Source of the DNA: Bacteroidota bacterium
Lineage (GTDB): Bacteria > Bacteroidota > Bacteroidia > Chitinophagales > Chitinophagaceae
Direction: 5' to 3'
Length of the DNA stretch: 64,000 bases
Assembly: GCA_005882315.1 (NCBI GenBank)
Contig: VBAR01000001.1
Coordinates: 1,809,736-1,873,735, forward strand
In this document: positions 35,523-43,189 of the stretch, piece after piece
Layout of the letters: the number at the start of each line of letters is the position of its first letter
Numbering within the stretch: position 1 is the first letter of the stretch
Translations under genes and position numbers: made by a program
Notes under the pieces: generated by a model
What the model was told of the DNA's origin: nothing
Databases searched by the model: none
Seen by the model: the letters and a program-made list of their open reading frames with translations, nothing else

Positions 35523-36512
35523 ATGCAATACAGAAAATTCGGCAATACAGATTTACTGATAAGTGAAATTGGCTTTGGCGCCTGGGCTATCGGTGGCGGT
35601 GCTATGATTGGCAATACAGCTATTGGCTGGGGTGATGCAGATGATGCTACTTCAGTAAAAGCAATTCATGCAGCATTGGATGCTGGCATTAATTTTTTTG
35701 ATACAGCCGATATTTATGGCCTGGGTCATTCAGAAAACTTATTGGGTAAAACAATTGGTCATAAAAGCGATATTATCATCGCAACAAAAGCTGGTAATGT
35801 TTCAAGAAATGAGCAATTCACAGTTGACTATTCAAAAGAGTATATTCTGAAGGCTTGTGACGCTTCATTAAAAAGATTGAAACGGGGCGTAATTGATTAT
35901 TACCAGTTGCATTCTGCCCGGATGCAGCATTTGCAAAATGGCGAGTGTATCGAAGCAATGCAGCAATTACAGCAAGAGGGAAAGATCAGGTATTGGGGTA
36001 TTTCATTAAACACATTTGATCCATTACCTGAAGCTGAATATTTTCTTGGACATAAAATCGGGAACGGGTTTCAACTGGTGTTGAATTTGCTTAATCAAAA
36101 AACATTGCCATTGCTTAAGCAATCTGCAGAAAACGGCTATGGAGCAATCGTTAGAATGGCTTTGCAGTTTGGATTACTAACAGGTAAGTTTGATAAGGCA
36201 GCAGCGTTTTCTGCTAATGATCATCGGAAGAATCGTTTAACGAGAGAAGTAATTGACACATCCAATTCAGCATTGGGGCCTGTTTGGCAATTATGCAAAA
36301 AATACAATTGCAGTAAAACAGAACTGGCGTTGAGTTATATACTCAGCTATCCTGCGGTGTCAACTATTATTGCAGGGATAAGAACTCCTGAACAAGTAAA
36401 ACTCAATACAAGTGGTTTATTACAACTTGATGAAGCGGATATGAAAATGATTGAAGAGTTAGGACGAGCTGATTTCATTAGAGTAATGAATCTAATTCAG
36501 CAACAAGGTTAA
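35523..36512 (+). CDS. Aldo/keto reductase
   Basis: 329 residues, full-length (beta/alpha)8 NADPH-dependent oxidoreductase. Start MQYRKFGNTDLLISEIGFGA is family-typical. Catalytic tetrad: Asp in FFDTADIYG, Tyr of the same motif, Lys in IATKAGN and His in YYQLHSA; cofactor-binding region IIAGIRTPEQVKLN near the C-terminus. Substrate cannot be told. Its 3' end overlaps the convergent gltX stop by four bases. Confidence 0.92.
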   Translation: MQYRKFGNTDLLISEIGFGAWAIGGGAMIGNTAIGWGDADDATSVKAIHAALDAGINFFDTADIYGLGHSENLLGKTIGHKSDIIIATKAGNVSRNEQFTVDYSKEYILKACDASLKRLKRGVIDYYQLHSARMQHLQNGECIEAMQQLQQEGKIRYWGISLNTFDPLPEAEYFLGHKIGNGFQLVLNLLNQKTLPLLKQSAENGYGAIVRMALQFGLLTGKFDKAAAFSANDHRKNRLTREVIDTSNSALGPVWQLCKKYNCSKTELALSYILSYPAVSTIIAGIRTPEQVKLNTSGLLQLDEADMKMIEELGRADFIRVMNLIQQQG

Positions 36513-38032
36513 CCAAAAGCAGCTAATGCTTTTTTAATCCGATTGATAGTTTCGTCTTTGCCGATAATTTCTGCAATATCAAATACACCTGGGCCAAATT
36601 TTCCGCCCACAAGCATAATGCGAAGGGGTAATAATACCTCACCTGGTTTAATTGCATTTACAGAGGCGATCTCTTTAAAATTATTTTCAAGTGTTACAGC
36701 AGACCAGTCGTTGTTTAGTTCATAATTACGGATGACTTCAGCGAAGAAAAGTTGTTTGGCTTCATTCCATTTAGGTTTAACTGCATCAACATCCCATTTC
36801 TCCGGTGATTTAAAAAAGAAATACGACTGGTCATAAAAATCAGTGAGCAATGTGCAGCGGTCTTTTACCAATGCAATCACTTTAGATAAAACAAGATCGT
36901 CAATATCGTTAATGCCTTTATCTGCAAAAAGATTTCTGACTCCCGGCGTCAAACTCCCGACTCCCAACTTCTTCAGCCATTCATGATTGAACCATTTTGC
37001 TTTTTCGTAATCAAATTTTGCTCCGCCACTATGTACTCTTTCAATCGAGAATTTTTTAATCAACTCTTCTTTGGTAAAAATTTCCTGCTCGCTGCCATCA
37101 TTCCATCCAAGCAATGCAAGAAAATTTATAAAAGCTTCGGGTAAAAATCCTTTTTCCTTAAAGCCCTCCGTGAGTTCATTTGTTTTGGGGTCGGTCCAGC
37201 TCATAGCAAAAACAGGAAATCCATATTTTGAGCCATCACGTTTACTGAGTTTTCCATTTGGACCCAGGATCAATGGAAGGTGAGCCCACTGCGGCATCTC
37301 ATCTAAACCGAATAAATATTTCCAAAGTAAAATGTGAACAGGGGCACTCGATAGCCATTCTTCTCCGCGGAATGCATGTGTTATTTTCATTAAATGATCA
37401 TCCACCACCACAGCCAGGTGATAGGTAGGCATGCCATCAGCTTTCAATAAAACCTTATCGTCAACAAGAGATGTATCAAAACTTACTTCACCACGGATCA
37501 TATCAGTAAATAACACTGTTTCATGCTCGGGCATTTTAATACGAATAACATGACGGATGTTTGAATCAAGTAAGTTTTTTACTTCATCAGACGACAGCGT
37601 AAGAGAGTTCCGCATTTTCATACGTATGCTCTGATCATACTGAGGTGAAGGATTTTGATCGGTTTTAAGATCCTGCCGCATCTTCTCCAATTCTTCAGGT
37701 GTGTCGAATGCATAATAAGCATGACCGTCTTTCACCAATTGCTCTGCATATTTTCTGTATGATTCTTTTCTTTCGCTTTGCCTGTAGGGTCCATAGTTTC
37801 CTCCATGCTTGGAGCTTTCATCTGGCACAAGCCCCGCCCATTCAAGGCAATTGAAAATATATTCTTCAGCGCCGGCTACATAGCGGCTTTGGTCAGTGTC
37901 TTCAATCCTTAAAATAAAATCACCACCCATGTTTTTTGCAAACAAGTAATTATATAATACTGTTCTTACCCCGCCCAGGTGCAGGCCACCGGTAGGTGAG
38001 GGGGCAAAACGAACACGAACTTTCTTTGACAT
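36509..38032 (-). CDS. gltX: Glutamate-tRNA ligase
   Basis: 507 residues from ATG 38032 (MSKKVRVRFAPSPTGGLHLG); an upstream ATG eight codons earlier lacks conservation. Class I synthetase: the HIGH-like motif is HLGG in PTGGLHLGGVRT and the KMSKS motif is KLSKRDGS. Rossmann catalytic domain, stem-contact region, and helical anticodon-binding domain to the end. Charges tRNA-Glu in the cytoplasm; essential. No glutaminyl-tRNA synthetase-specific features. Confidence 0.96.
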   Translation of the reverse strand: MSKKVRVRFAPSPTGGLHLGGVRTVLYNYLFAKNMGGDFILRIEDTDQSRYVAGAEEYIFNCLEWAGLVPDESSKHGGNYGPYRQSERKESYRKYAEQLVKDGHAYYAFDTPEELEKMRQDLKTDQNPSPQYDQSIRMKMRNSLTLSSDEVKNLLDSNIRHVIRIKMPEHETVLFTDMIRGEVSFDTSLVDDKVLLKADGMPTYHLAVVVDDHLMKITHAFRGEEWLSSAPVHILLWKYLFGLDEMPQWAHLPLILGPNGKLSKRDGSKYGFPVFAMSWTDPKTNELTEGFKEKGFLPEAFINFLALLGWNDGSEQEIFTKEELIKKFSIERVHSGGAKFDYEKAKWFNHEWLKKLGVGSLTPGVRNLFADKGINDIDDLVLSKVIALVKDRCTLLTDFYDQSYFFFKSPEKWDVDAVKPKWNEAKQLFFAEVIRNYELNNDWSAVTLENNFKEIASVNAIKPGEVLLPLRIMLVGGKFGPGVFDIAEIIGKDETINRIKKALAAFG

Positions 38033-38077
38033 GCGGCAAAGATAACCGCTAGACATGGCCTCCCCAACCGGTTTGAT

Positions 38078-38085
38078 TATATTTG
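38078..38085 (+). promoter_or_regulatory. Candidate -7 promoter element (TAnnTTTG)
   Basis: TATATTTG exactly fits the Bacteroidota TAnnTTTG -7 consensus and ends five bases before the deacetylase ATG at 38091, which would give a leaderless or almost leaderless mRNA. The -33 element is not evident. Confidence 0.3.
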
Positions 38086-38090
38086 CTGTG

Positions 38091-38783
38091 ATGACTTTTG
38101 TAACACCGCATTACGATAAACCAAAGAAGAATTCATTCATCCGGTATTTTCAACGTGATCATTTTTTTATTAAAACCCCCTGGTGGTTAAAGAAGTTATA
38201 TCCCGGCTACGTGTGGGATATTAAAGCGACAGGAAAAAATTTATACCTGAGTTTTGATGATGGTCCTCACCCAACGATAACCCCATTTGTTTTAAAATGC
38301 TTGTCGGACTACAATGCCAAAGCAACATTTTTCTGCATTGGGCAAAACGTGCAGAAATACCCGGATGTGTACAAGCAAATAATTGAAGGTGGGCATTCAA
38401 CCGGAAACCATACAAACCGGCATTTGAACGGCTGGAAAACACCCGATGGGGAATACCTCCAGGATATTCGTGAGGCATCAGCTGGTATCAGTTCAAATCT
38501 ATTCCGGCCACCCTACGGCCGGATCAGGAAATCCCAGGTTCAGTTATTCAAACTGCAGTACCCTGAAATGAAAATCATCATGTGGAATATTCTTACCGGC
38601 GATTGGGCAGAAGATTTGAAACCGGAAAAATGTTTTGAACAAATAAAATCAAAAATCACGGCGGGTGATATCATTGTTTTTCATGATACCGATAAAGCCT
38701 TTGCCCGGCTTGAGTTTGCTTTGCCACGGGTGCTTGAGCACTTCACAAATCAAGGTTATAAGTTTGAAAGAATAGTTGTTTAA
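38091..38783 (+). CDS. Polysaccharide deacetylase (NodB-type)
   Basis: 230 residues from ATG 38091; an in-frame ATG at 38055 is possible but sits against the divergent gltX start. NodB homology domain: motif 1 YLSFDDGPHP (D56, D57), motif 2 GHSTGNHT with zinc-binding His102 and His107, motif 3 RPPYGR, motif 4 LTGDWAEDL and motif 5 IIVFHDTDKA. Predicted zinc-dependent removal of N-acetyl groups from peptidoglycan or another N-acetylated glycan. No signal peptide with this start, though residues 28-40 are aromatic-rich. Followed by a strong terminator. Confidence 0.9.
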   Translation: MTFVTPHYDKPKKNSFIRYFQRDHFFIKTPWWLKKLYPGYVWDIKATGKNLYLSFDDGPHPTITPFVLKCLSDYNAKATFFCIGQNVQKYPDVYKQIIEGGHSTGNHTNRHLNGWKTPDGEYLQDIREASAGISSNLFRPPYGRIRKSQVQLFKLQYPEMKIIMWNILTGDWAEDLKPEKCFEQIKSKITAGDIIVFHDTDKAFARLEFALPRVLEHFTNQGYKFERIVV

Positions 38784-38842
38784 ACGCAACTTTATAGTAG
38801 CTATATTGAAGAAAAAAATACTGGAATTGGTATAAATAGTTA

Positions 38843-38872
38843 GGGCCTGGGTAGAAACCCTGGCCCGTTTTT
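38843..38872 (+). terminator. Rho-independent terminator of the deacetylase gene
   Basis: GGGCCTGGGT / ACCCTGGCCC stem with an AGAA loop and a following T-run (GTTTTTAA), 60 bases after the stop. Confidence 0.8.
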
Positions 38873-38919
38873 AATCCGTACCCTATGAAAACTGGTTTAA
38901 AGGTAAAATATTTTTTGAA

Positions 38920-39849
38920 TTACCGCAATATAATTTCACGGCTATGACCGTCTACGGTAATCGTAGCCCTGTTATCGCAGGTCCCATCTCCAAAATTCAG
39001 AATTCCTTCCCAACGGGTAGTGTTGGAAACGTTTACTCTTCTTATTCTTACCTTACCTCTGACGATCCAGCGGCAATTAAATCTTTTAATGAGAGGTTCA
39101 ATTATTTCAGCATTCCAGGCAACAATGATTTCGTGTCTCCTGGTGTGGCCATTGCCAAAACCTTCTACTTTCAATACCCAATCTCTTACGTTGGTAGCAG
39201 ATATCCCTTCGATCTGGGTGATAGTATTGGTGCGGTTCCATTCTGTAAAGTCACCATTTGGCAGCGTTAGCTTTCCGCCAATCACTTCAACCTTCCATTT
39301 TTTAGCCAGTGCATTCACTTCGGCGATATTGGTGATCTTATGTGTGCCCTCCACTTTTACAGAGTCAACATAGAAACCATCGAATGTAGTAGTGGCTACA
39401 GCACCCGGTATAGTAAGGCGGTTGGTATAAACGATAATGATCTTTCCCCTTCTATTCCTGCCGTCACGGGTTGATGTGCAACCTGTACCAAAATCAAGCA
39501 CAATTCTTTTAGGGAAAAGGGCAGGAGGACTCACTAAAGTAATTGTGACATCAGGGCATGCTGTGATACGTGCCGTCGCATCACCACCTTCTGTATTTGT
39601 TGCCATGGTACGGCCGAAAATTCCGGTCCCGCCTAAAGCAACATCTGGACTTACACCCATTACATCATCAAACACGTCGCTGAACATTGCTTCAGCTTCG
39701 CCATCTGATTCAGAACTTGCAACAGAGGCGGCTTCTTCCTGTTCAGGAGTTCCTTCACCGCTATTTTCTTTGTTACAGGCAATAAATGTAAAAGTGAGGG
39801 TCAAAATTGCGAGTACGGAAATTTGTAATACTTTAAACTTGAGTTTCAT
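38920..39849 (-). CDS. Lipoprotein of unknown function
   Basis: 309 residues. Signal peptide MKLKFKVLQISVLAILTLTF then TFIAC lipobox, an acidic linker (GEGTPEQEEAASVASSESDG) as in Bacteroidota lipoproteins exported to the cell surface, then a beta-rich domain with VLDFGTGCTSTRDGRNRRGK, FDGFYVDSVKVEGTHKITNI and LNFGDGTCDNRATITVDGHS. The paired FG-x-G-x-C motifs hint at a duplicated fold with conserved cysteines. No family name can be given. Monocistronic. Confidence 0.75.
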   Translation of the reverse strand: MKLKFKVLQISVLAILTLTFTFIACNKENSGEGTPEQEEAASVASSESDGEAEAMFSDVFDDVMGVSPDVALGGTGIFGRTMATNTEGGDATARITACPDVTITLVSPPALFPKRIVLDFGTGCTSTRDGRNRRGKIIIVYTNRLTIPGAVATTTFDGFYVDSVKVEGTHKITNIAEVNALAKKWKVEVIGGKLTLPNGDFTEWNRTNTITQIEGISATNVRDWVLKVEGFGNGHTRRHEIIVAWNAEIIEPLIKRFNCRWIVRGKVRIRRVNVSNTTRWEGILNFGDGTCDNRATITVDGHSREIILR

Positions 39850-39972
39850 ACACTTGGTTTTTTTAGGTAGTTAAACTTGTTACGACAACGGTTTTGGAAG
39901 GGGTTTATTGACTGAAGTTTAACGGTTTCTTAGATTTTTTCGCCAGATTTGCCTTCAAACCTATAAAAGAAC

Positions 39973-40743
39973 ATGCAGATTACCGATACCCATTCGCATA
40001 TTTACCTTGACGAGTTTGCAACCGACAGGGCAGAAATGCTTTTGAGGGCTGAGAAGGAAGGAGTTAGGAAAATATTGATGCCCGCCATCGACTCTCAAAC
40101 CCATGAGCAAATGCTGGCTTTGGAAAAACTTAATCCTGCTCAATGTTTTGCTATGATGGGACTGCACCCATGCTCAGTAAAGGAGAACTTCAAAAATGAA
40201 TTGGCAATTGTAAAAAAATACCTGTCAGAAAGGAATTTTAAAGCAGTTGGTGAAATCGGGTTGGATTTTTACTGGGATAAGACTTTTGTAAATGAACAGA
40301 TAGAGGCATTCCAGCAGCAAATAAACCTGGCTCTGAATTCCGATCTACCGATAGTCATTCATTCCCGGGAGTCGATTGATCAATGTATTGAAGTGGTCAA
40401 AAAGATGCAAAACGGAAAACTCAAAGGAGTGTTTCATTGCTTTTCTGGAAACATTGAGCAGGCGAATGAAATAACCGGGCTTGGGTTTTACCTCGGTATT
40501 GGCGGCGTGTTAACTTATAAAAAATCGGGGCTGGATAAAGTGCTTGAGCAAATTGATATGAAGCATATCGTACTGGAAACAGATGCGCCTTACTTAACTC
40601 CTGTTCCTTTTCGGGGTAAAAGAAATGAGCCTGCTTATATAAAATATGTTGCAGAAAAACTGGCTGAAGTAAAAAATATAAGCCTTGAAGAAGTGGCGGC
40701 GATTACAACTGCGAATGCTGAAATATTGTTTGGGAAGCTTTGA
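39973..40743 (+). CDS. TatD-family metal-dependent hydrolase / DNase
   Basis: 256 residues, typical length. Metal-binding and catalytic motifs in order: THSHIYLDEF (H, H), GLHPCSV, GEIGLDFYWDKT (Glu), IHSRE (His), HCFSG (His) and ETDAPYLTPVPFRGKRNEP (Asp). A TIM-barrel hydrolase acting as a 3'-5' exonuclease or deoxyribonuclease in DNA repair or turnover. It ends three bases before the convergent thrC stop. Confidence 0.93.
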   Translation: MQITDTHSHIYLDEFATDRAEMLLRAEKEGVRKILMPAIDSQTHEQMLALEKLNPAQCFAMMGLHPCSVKENFKNELAIVKKYLSERNFKAVGEIGLDFYWDKTFVNEQIEAFQQQINLALNSDLPIVIHSRESIDQCIEVVKKMQNGKLKGVFHCFSGNIEQANEITGLGFYLGIGGVLTYKKSGLDKVLEQIDMKHIVLETDAPYLTPVPFRGKRNEPAYIKYVAEKLAEVKNISLEEVAAITTANAEILFGKL

Positions 40744-40745
40744 TA

Positions 40746-42056
40746 CTACTTCAATAAGAATTCTTTTAGCAAATTATAATCAGCATCAATCTTAGTTGAT
40801 ACTTTTTCCTTATCTATAATTTCTTTCACTGATATGGGCAAAGGAATTTTTTCTCCAATTACAGGTTCTACCACATCATAGAATTTTACAGGATGAGCTG
40901 TTTCTACAAAAATACCTTTTTGCCCAGGATGTTGATCTAAATATCTCTCCAACGCTAAATAACCAACAGCACCATGCGGATCGAGTAAATAATCGTTTGA
41001 TTGTTTAATGACTTTCATCGTTGCTTTTGTTTCCTCATCAGTAATGCTTACACTACTTAGTTTTTCTTTCAATGATAAAAATTCATTGTCGAATAATTCC
41101 AATATGCGTACAAAATTGCTGGGATTACCTACATCCATTGCATTGGATAAAGTAGGTACAGCTTTTTTAGGCTGATAGTTCTGTGTATTCATGTAAACAG
41201 TCACGATATCATTGGCATTGCAGGCGGCTATGAAATGGGAGACGGGTAAGCCACTGATATGTGCAAGAATACCTGCACATATATTTCCGAAATTGCCGCT
41301 GGGCACTGATATAACAGGTGGATTATTTTTTTCTTTCCATTGTTTGTAAGCAAAGAAATAATAAAACTGTTGCGGCAGCCATCTTGCTACATTGATGGAG
41401 TTTGCCGAAGTAAGAAATAGCTTTTTATTTAATGCTTCATCAGCAAAAGCCTGTTTTACCATTTGCTGGCAATCGTCAAAACTTCCATTTACTTCCAGGG
41501 CCTGGATATTTTTTCCGAGTGTTGTCAGTTGCTTTTCCTGCACTGAACTTACTTTACCTGATGGATAAAGTATAACTACATCCACACCATCCACAGTATA
41601 AAATCCATTAGCAACTGCGCCACCGGTATCTCCACTGGTTGCGACCAGTACAGTAACATTCAGACCGCTTTTAGCGTCCCGACTGTTTTTTGAAAAATAT
41701 CCCAAACAACGGCTCATAAACCTTGCACCAACATCTTTAAAAGCTAATGTAGGCCCATGAAATAATTCAAGTGATGAGATCTGTTCATTTACTTTCACTA
41801 ATGGAATAGGAAAGTTTATTGTTTCTGCAACGATCCTTCTTAACTCTTCTCCTGGGATATCTTCACTCACATAAGGAAGAATAACCCGGAAAGCAATCTC
41901 TTCATTGCTAAGTTTTTCAATGTCTTTAAAGAATGATGGGTCAAAGACAGGAATATGTTCAGGAAAGTATAACCCTTTATCCGGTGCCTGCCCAAGTATT
42001 GTAGCTTCTTTAAAACTTACTACGGATGATTTTTTATTTAGACTGTAAAATTTCAT
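40746..42056 (-). CDS. thrC: Threonine synthase
   Basis: 436 residues. PLP-dependent fold II enzyme converting O-phosphohomoserine to threonine. PLP lysine in FHGPTLAFKDVGARFM; phosphate-binding ATSGDTGGAVANG; SGNFGNICAG. The N-terminus MKFYSLNKKSSVVSFKEATI is family-like. Third gene of a leftward thrA-thrB-thrC set, but separated from thrB by 203 bases containing a palindrome and dispersed repeats. Confidence 0.96.
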   Translation of the reverse strand: MKFYSLNKKSSVVSFKEATILGQAPDKGLYFPEHIPVFDPSFFKDIEKLSNEEIAFRVILPYVSEDIPGEELRRIVAETINFPIPLVKVNEQISSLELFHGPTLAFKDVGARFMSRCLGYFSKNSRDAKSGLNVTVLVATSGDTGGAVANGFYTVDGVDVVILYPSGKVSSVQEKQLTTLGKNIQALEVNGSFDDCQQMVKQAFADEALNKKLFLTSANSINVARWLPQQFYYFFAYKQWKEKNNPPVISVPSGNFGNICAGILAHISGLPVSHFIAACNANDIVTVYMNTQNYQPKKAVPTLSNAMDVGNPSNFVRILELFDNEFLSLKEKLSSVSITDEETKATMKVIKQSNDYLLDPHGAVGYLALERYLDQHPGQKGIFVETAHPVKFYDVVEPVIGEKIPLPISVKEIIDKEKVSTKIDADYNLLKEFLLK

Positions 42057-42065
42057 ACCCCTAAA

Positions 42066-42079
42066 TCCGCCGCGGCGGA
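42066..42079. repeat. GC-rich palindrome between thrB and thrC
   Basis: TCCGCCGCGGCGGA is a perfect 14-base palindrome 10 bases upstream of the thrC ATG on its strand. It may influence thrC translation or mark a dispersed repeat. Confidence 0.35.
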
Positions 42080-42146
42080 GAATTTATATACACTCTGATT
42101 ATTGAGTGATGGTTGAATAATGTTGATTTGCGAACTGGAAGTTGAA

Positions 42147-42160
42147 GGGTGCGACGCAAC
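42147..42160. repeat. Dispersed repeat GTTGCGTCGCACCC (copy 1)
   Basis: Minus-strand copy of a 14-base sequence also present at 58341-58354, with similarity continuing outward (CTTC before, CTT..AC.TCC after). Both are intergenic. Confidence 0.45.
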
Positions 42161-42245
42161 GAAGTTCAATCATGGAACTAAAGCTGGAAACAAAATCATC
42201 AACTTACTATTATAAAGAACTTTTCTATTTAAAGAGAATAACCGA

Positions 42246-42276
42246 CCTAAGTCGCCCCTTTAGGGGGACAGGGGGT
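42246..42276. repeat. C-rich dispersed repeat at the thrB 3' end
   Basis: A 31-base sequence around CCCCTTTAGGGGGACAGGGG, identical to 53497-53527 except two bases. It supplies the last codons and stop of thrB. Confidence 0.7.
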
Positions 42277-43183
42277 ATATCCCGTTTTTATTGATCGTTG
42301 TTACATGTGTATGATAATCTATCCCGATTTTATTGTAGACATCTTTCATTTCAGTTTCTACATTTTTTGCTGCTGCTTCATCTTTGCTTAGCATAAAAAT
42401 TGACGGGCCACTGCCAGAGATGCCGCCACCTAATGCTCCTGCATCTTTGCTTCTTCTTTTCACTTCATCAAAACCAGGAATAAGAATGCTTCGTACCGGT
42501 TCGATGATCACATCTTCGAGACTACGACCAATCAAATCATAATCACCTTTGATAAAACCTGCAACGAGTCCAGCTACATTACCCCATTGCCTGATAGCAT
42601 CTTTTAATAATACCTGTTGTTTAAGGATTTGTCTTGCATCGGAAGTCCTTACTTCGATCTGTGGGTGAACGATAGTAACAAATAAGGGCGGAGCATCAAT
42701 ACTTACAATATCCAAAGGATGAATGGAACGGATCAACGTGATGCCGCCGTAAATTGCCGGCGCAATATTATCTGCATGTTTAACTCCGCTTGCAAGCTTT
42801 TCACCATTCATAGCGAACTGTACCATTTCTTCGTTGGTAAAAATATTTTCAAGCAAATGATTGGCTGCATAAGCGGCGCCTGCTGCACTCGCTGCACTTG
42901 AACCAATTCCACTCCCGGGCTTTATATGTTTTTCTATTTCTATTTCAAATCCGATCTTATTCTCCATTTTTTCGATGATGGATAATAAAACAACACCGGC
43001 AACATTTTTTTCAGCTTCAGTTGGTAGATCGAAATCGTCTTTGTTTATGATCGTTACTTTTGGTTCACTAGTTAACCGAAGTTCCATTATATCATACGGC
43101 TCATTCAATGCAAGACCCAATACATCAAACCCGCAAACAAGGTTTGCAACAGTTCCGGGAGATTTTATTTTAATACTGTTCAT
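42260..43183 (-). CDS. thrB: Homoserine kinase
   Basis: 307 residues from ATG 43183; the preceding TTG codon is rejected. GHMP-kinase fold with ATP-binding KPGSGIGSSAASAAGAAYAA and C-terminal GGGISGSGPSIFML. Phosphorylates homoserine in threonine synthesis. Gap to the thrA stop is six bases, so co-transcribed. The final residues GIYPLSP lie within a dispersed repeat (42246-42276) that also forms the end of gltB, so the tail is acquired rather than conserved. Confidence 0.95.
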   Translation of the reverse strand: MNSIKIKSPGTVANLVCGFDVLGLALNEPYDIMELRLTSEPKVTIINKDDFDLPTEAEKNVAGVVLLSIIEKMENKIGFEIEIEKHIKPGSGIGSSAASAAGAAYAANHLLENIFTNEEMVQFAMNGEKLASGVKHADNIAPAIYGGITLIRSIHPLDIVSIDAPPLFVTIVHPQIEVRTSDARQILKQQVLLKDAIRQWGNVAGLVAGFIKGDYDLIGRSLEDVIIEPVRSILIPGFDEVKRRSKDAGALGGGISGSGPSIFMLSKDEAAAKNVETEMKDVYNKIGIDYHTHVTTINKNGIYPLSP

Positions 43184-43189
43184 CAATTA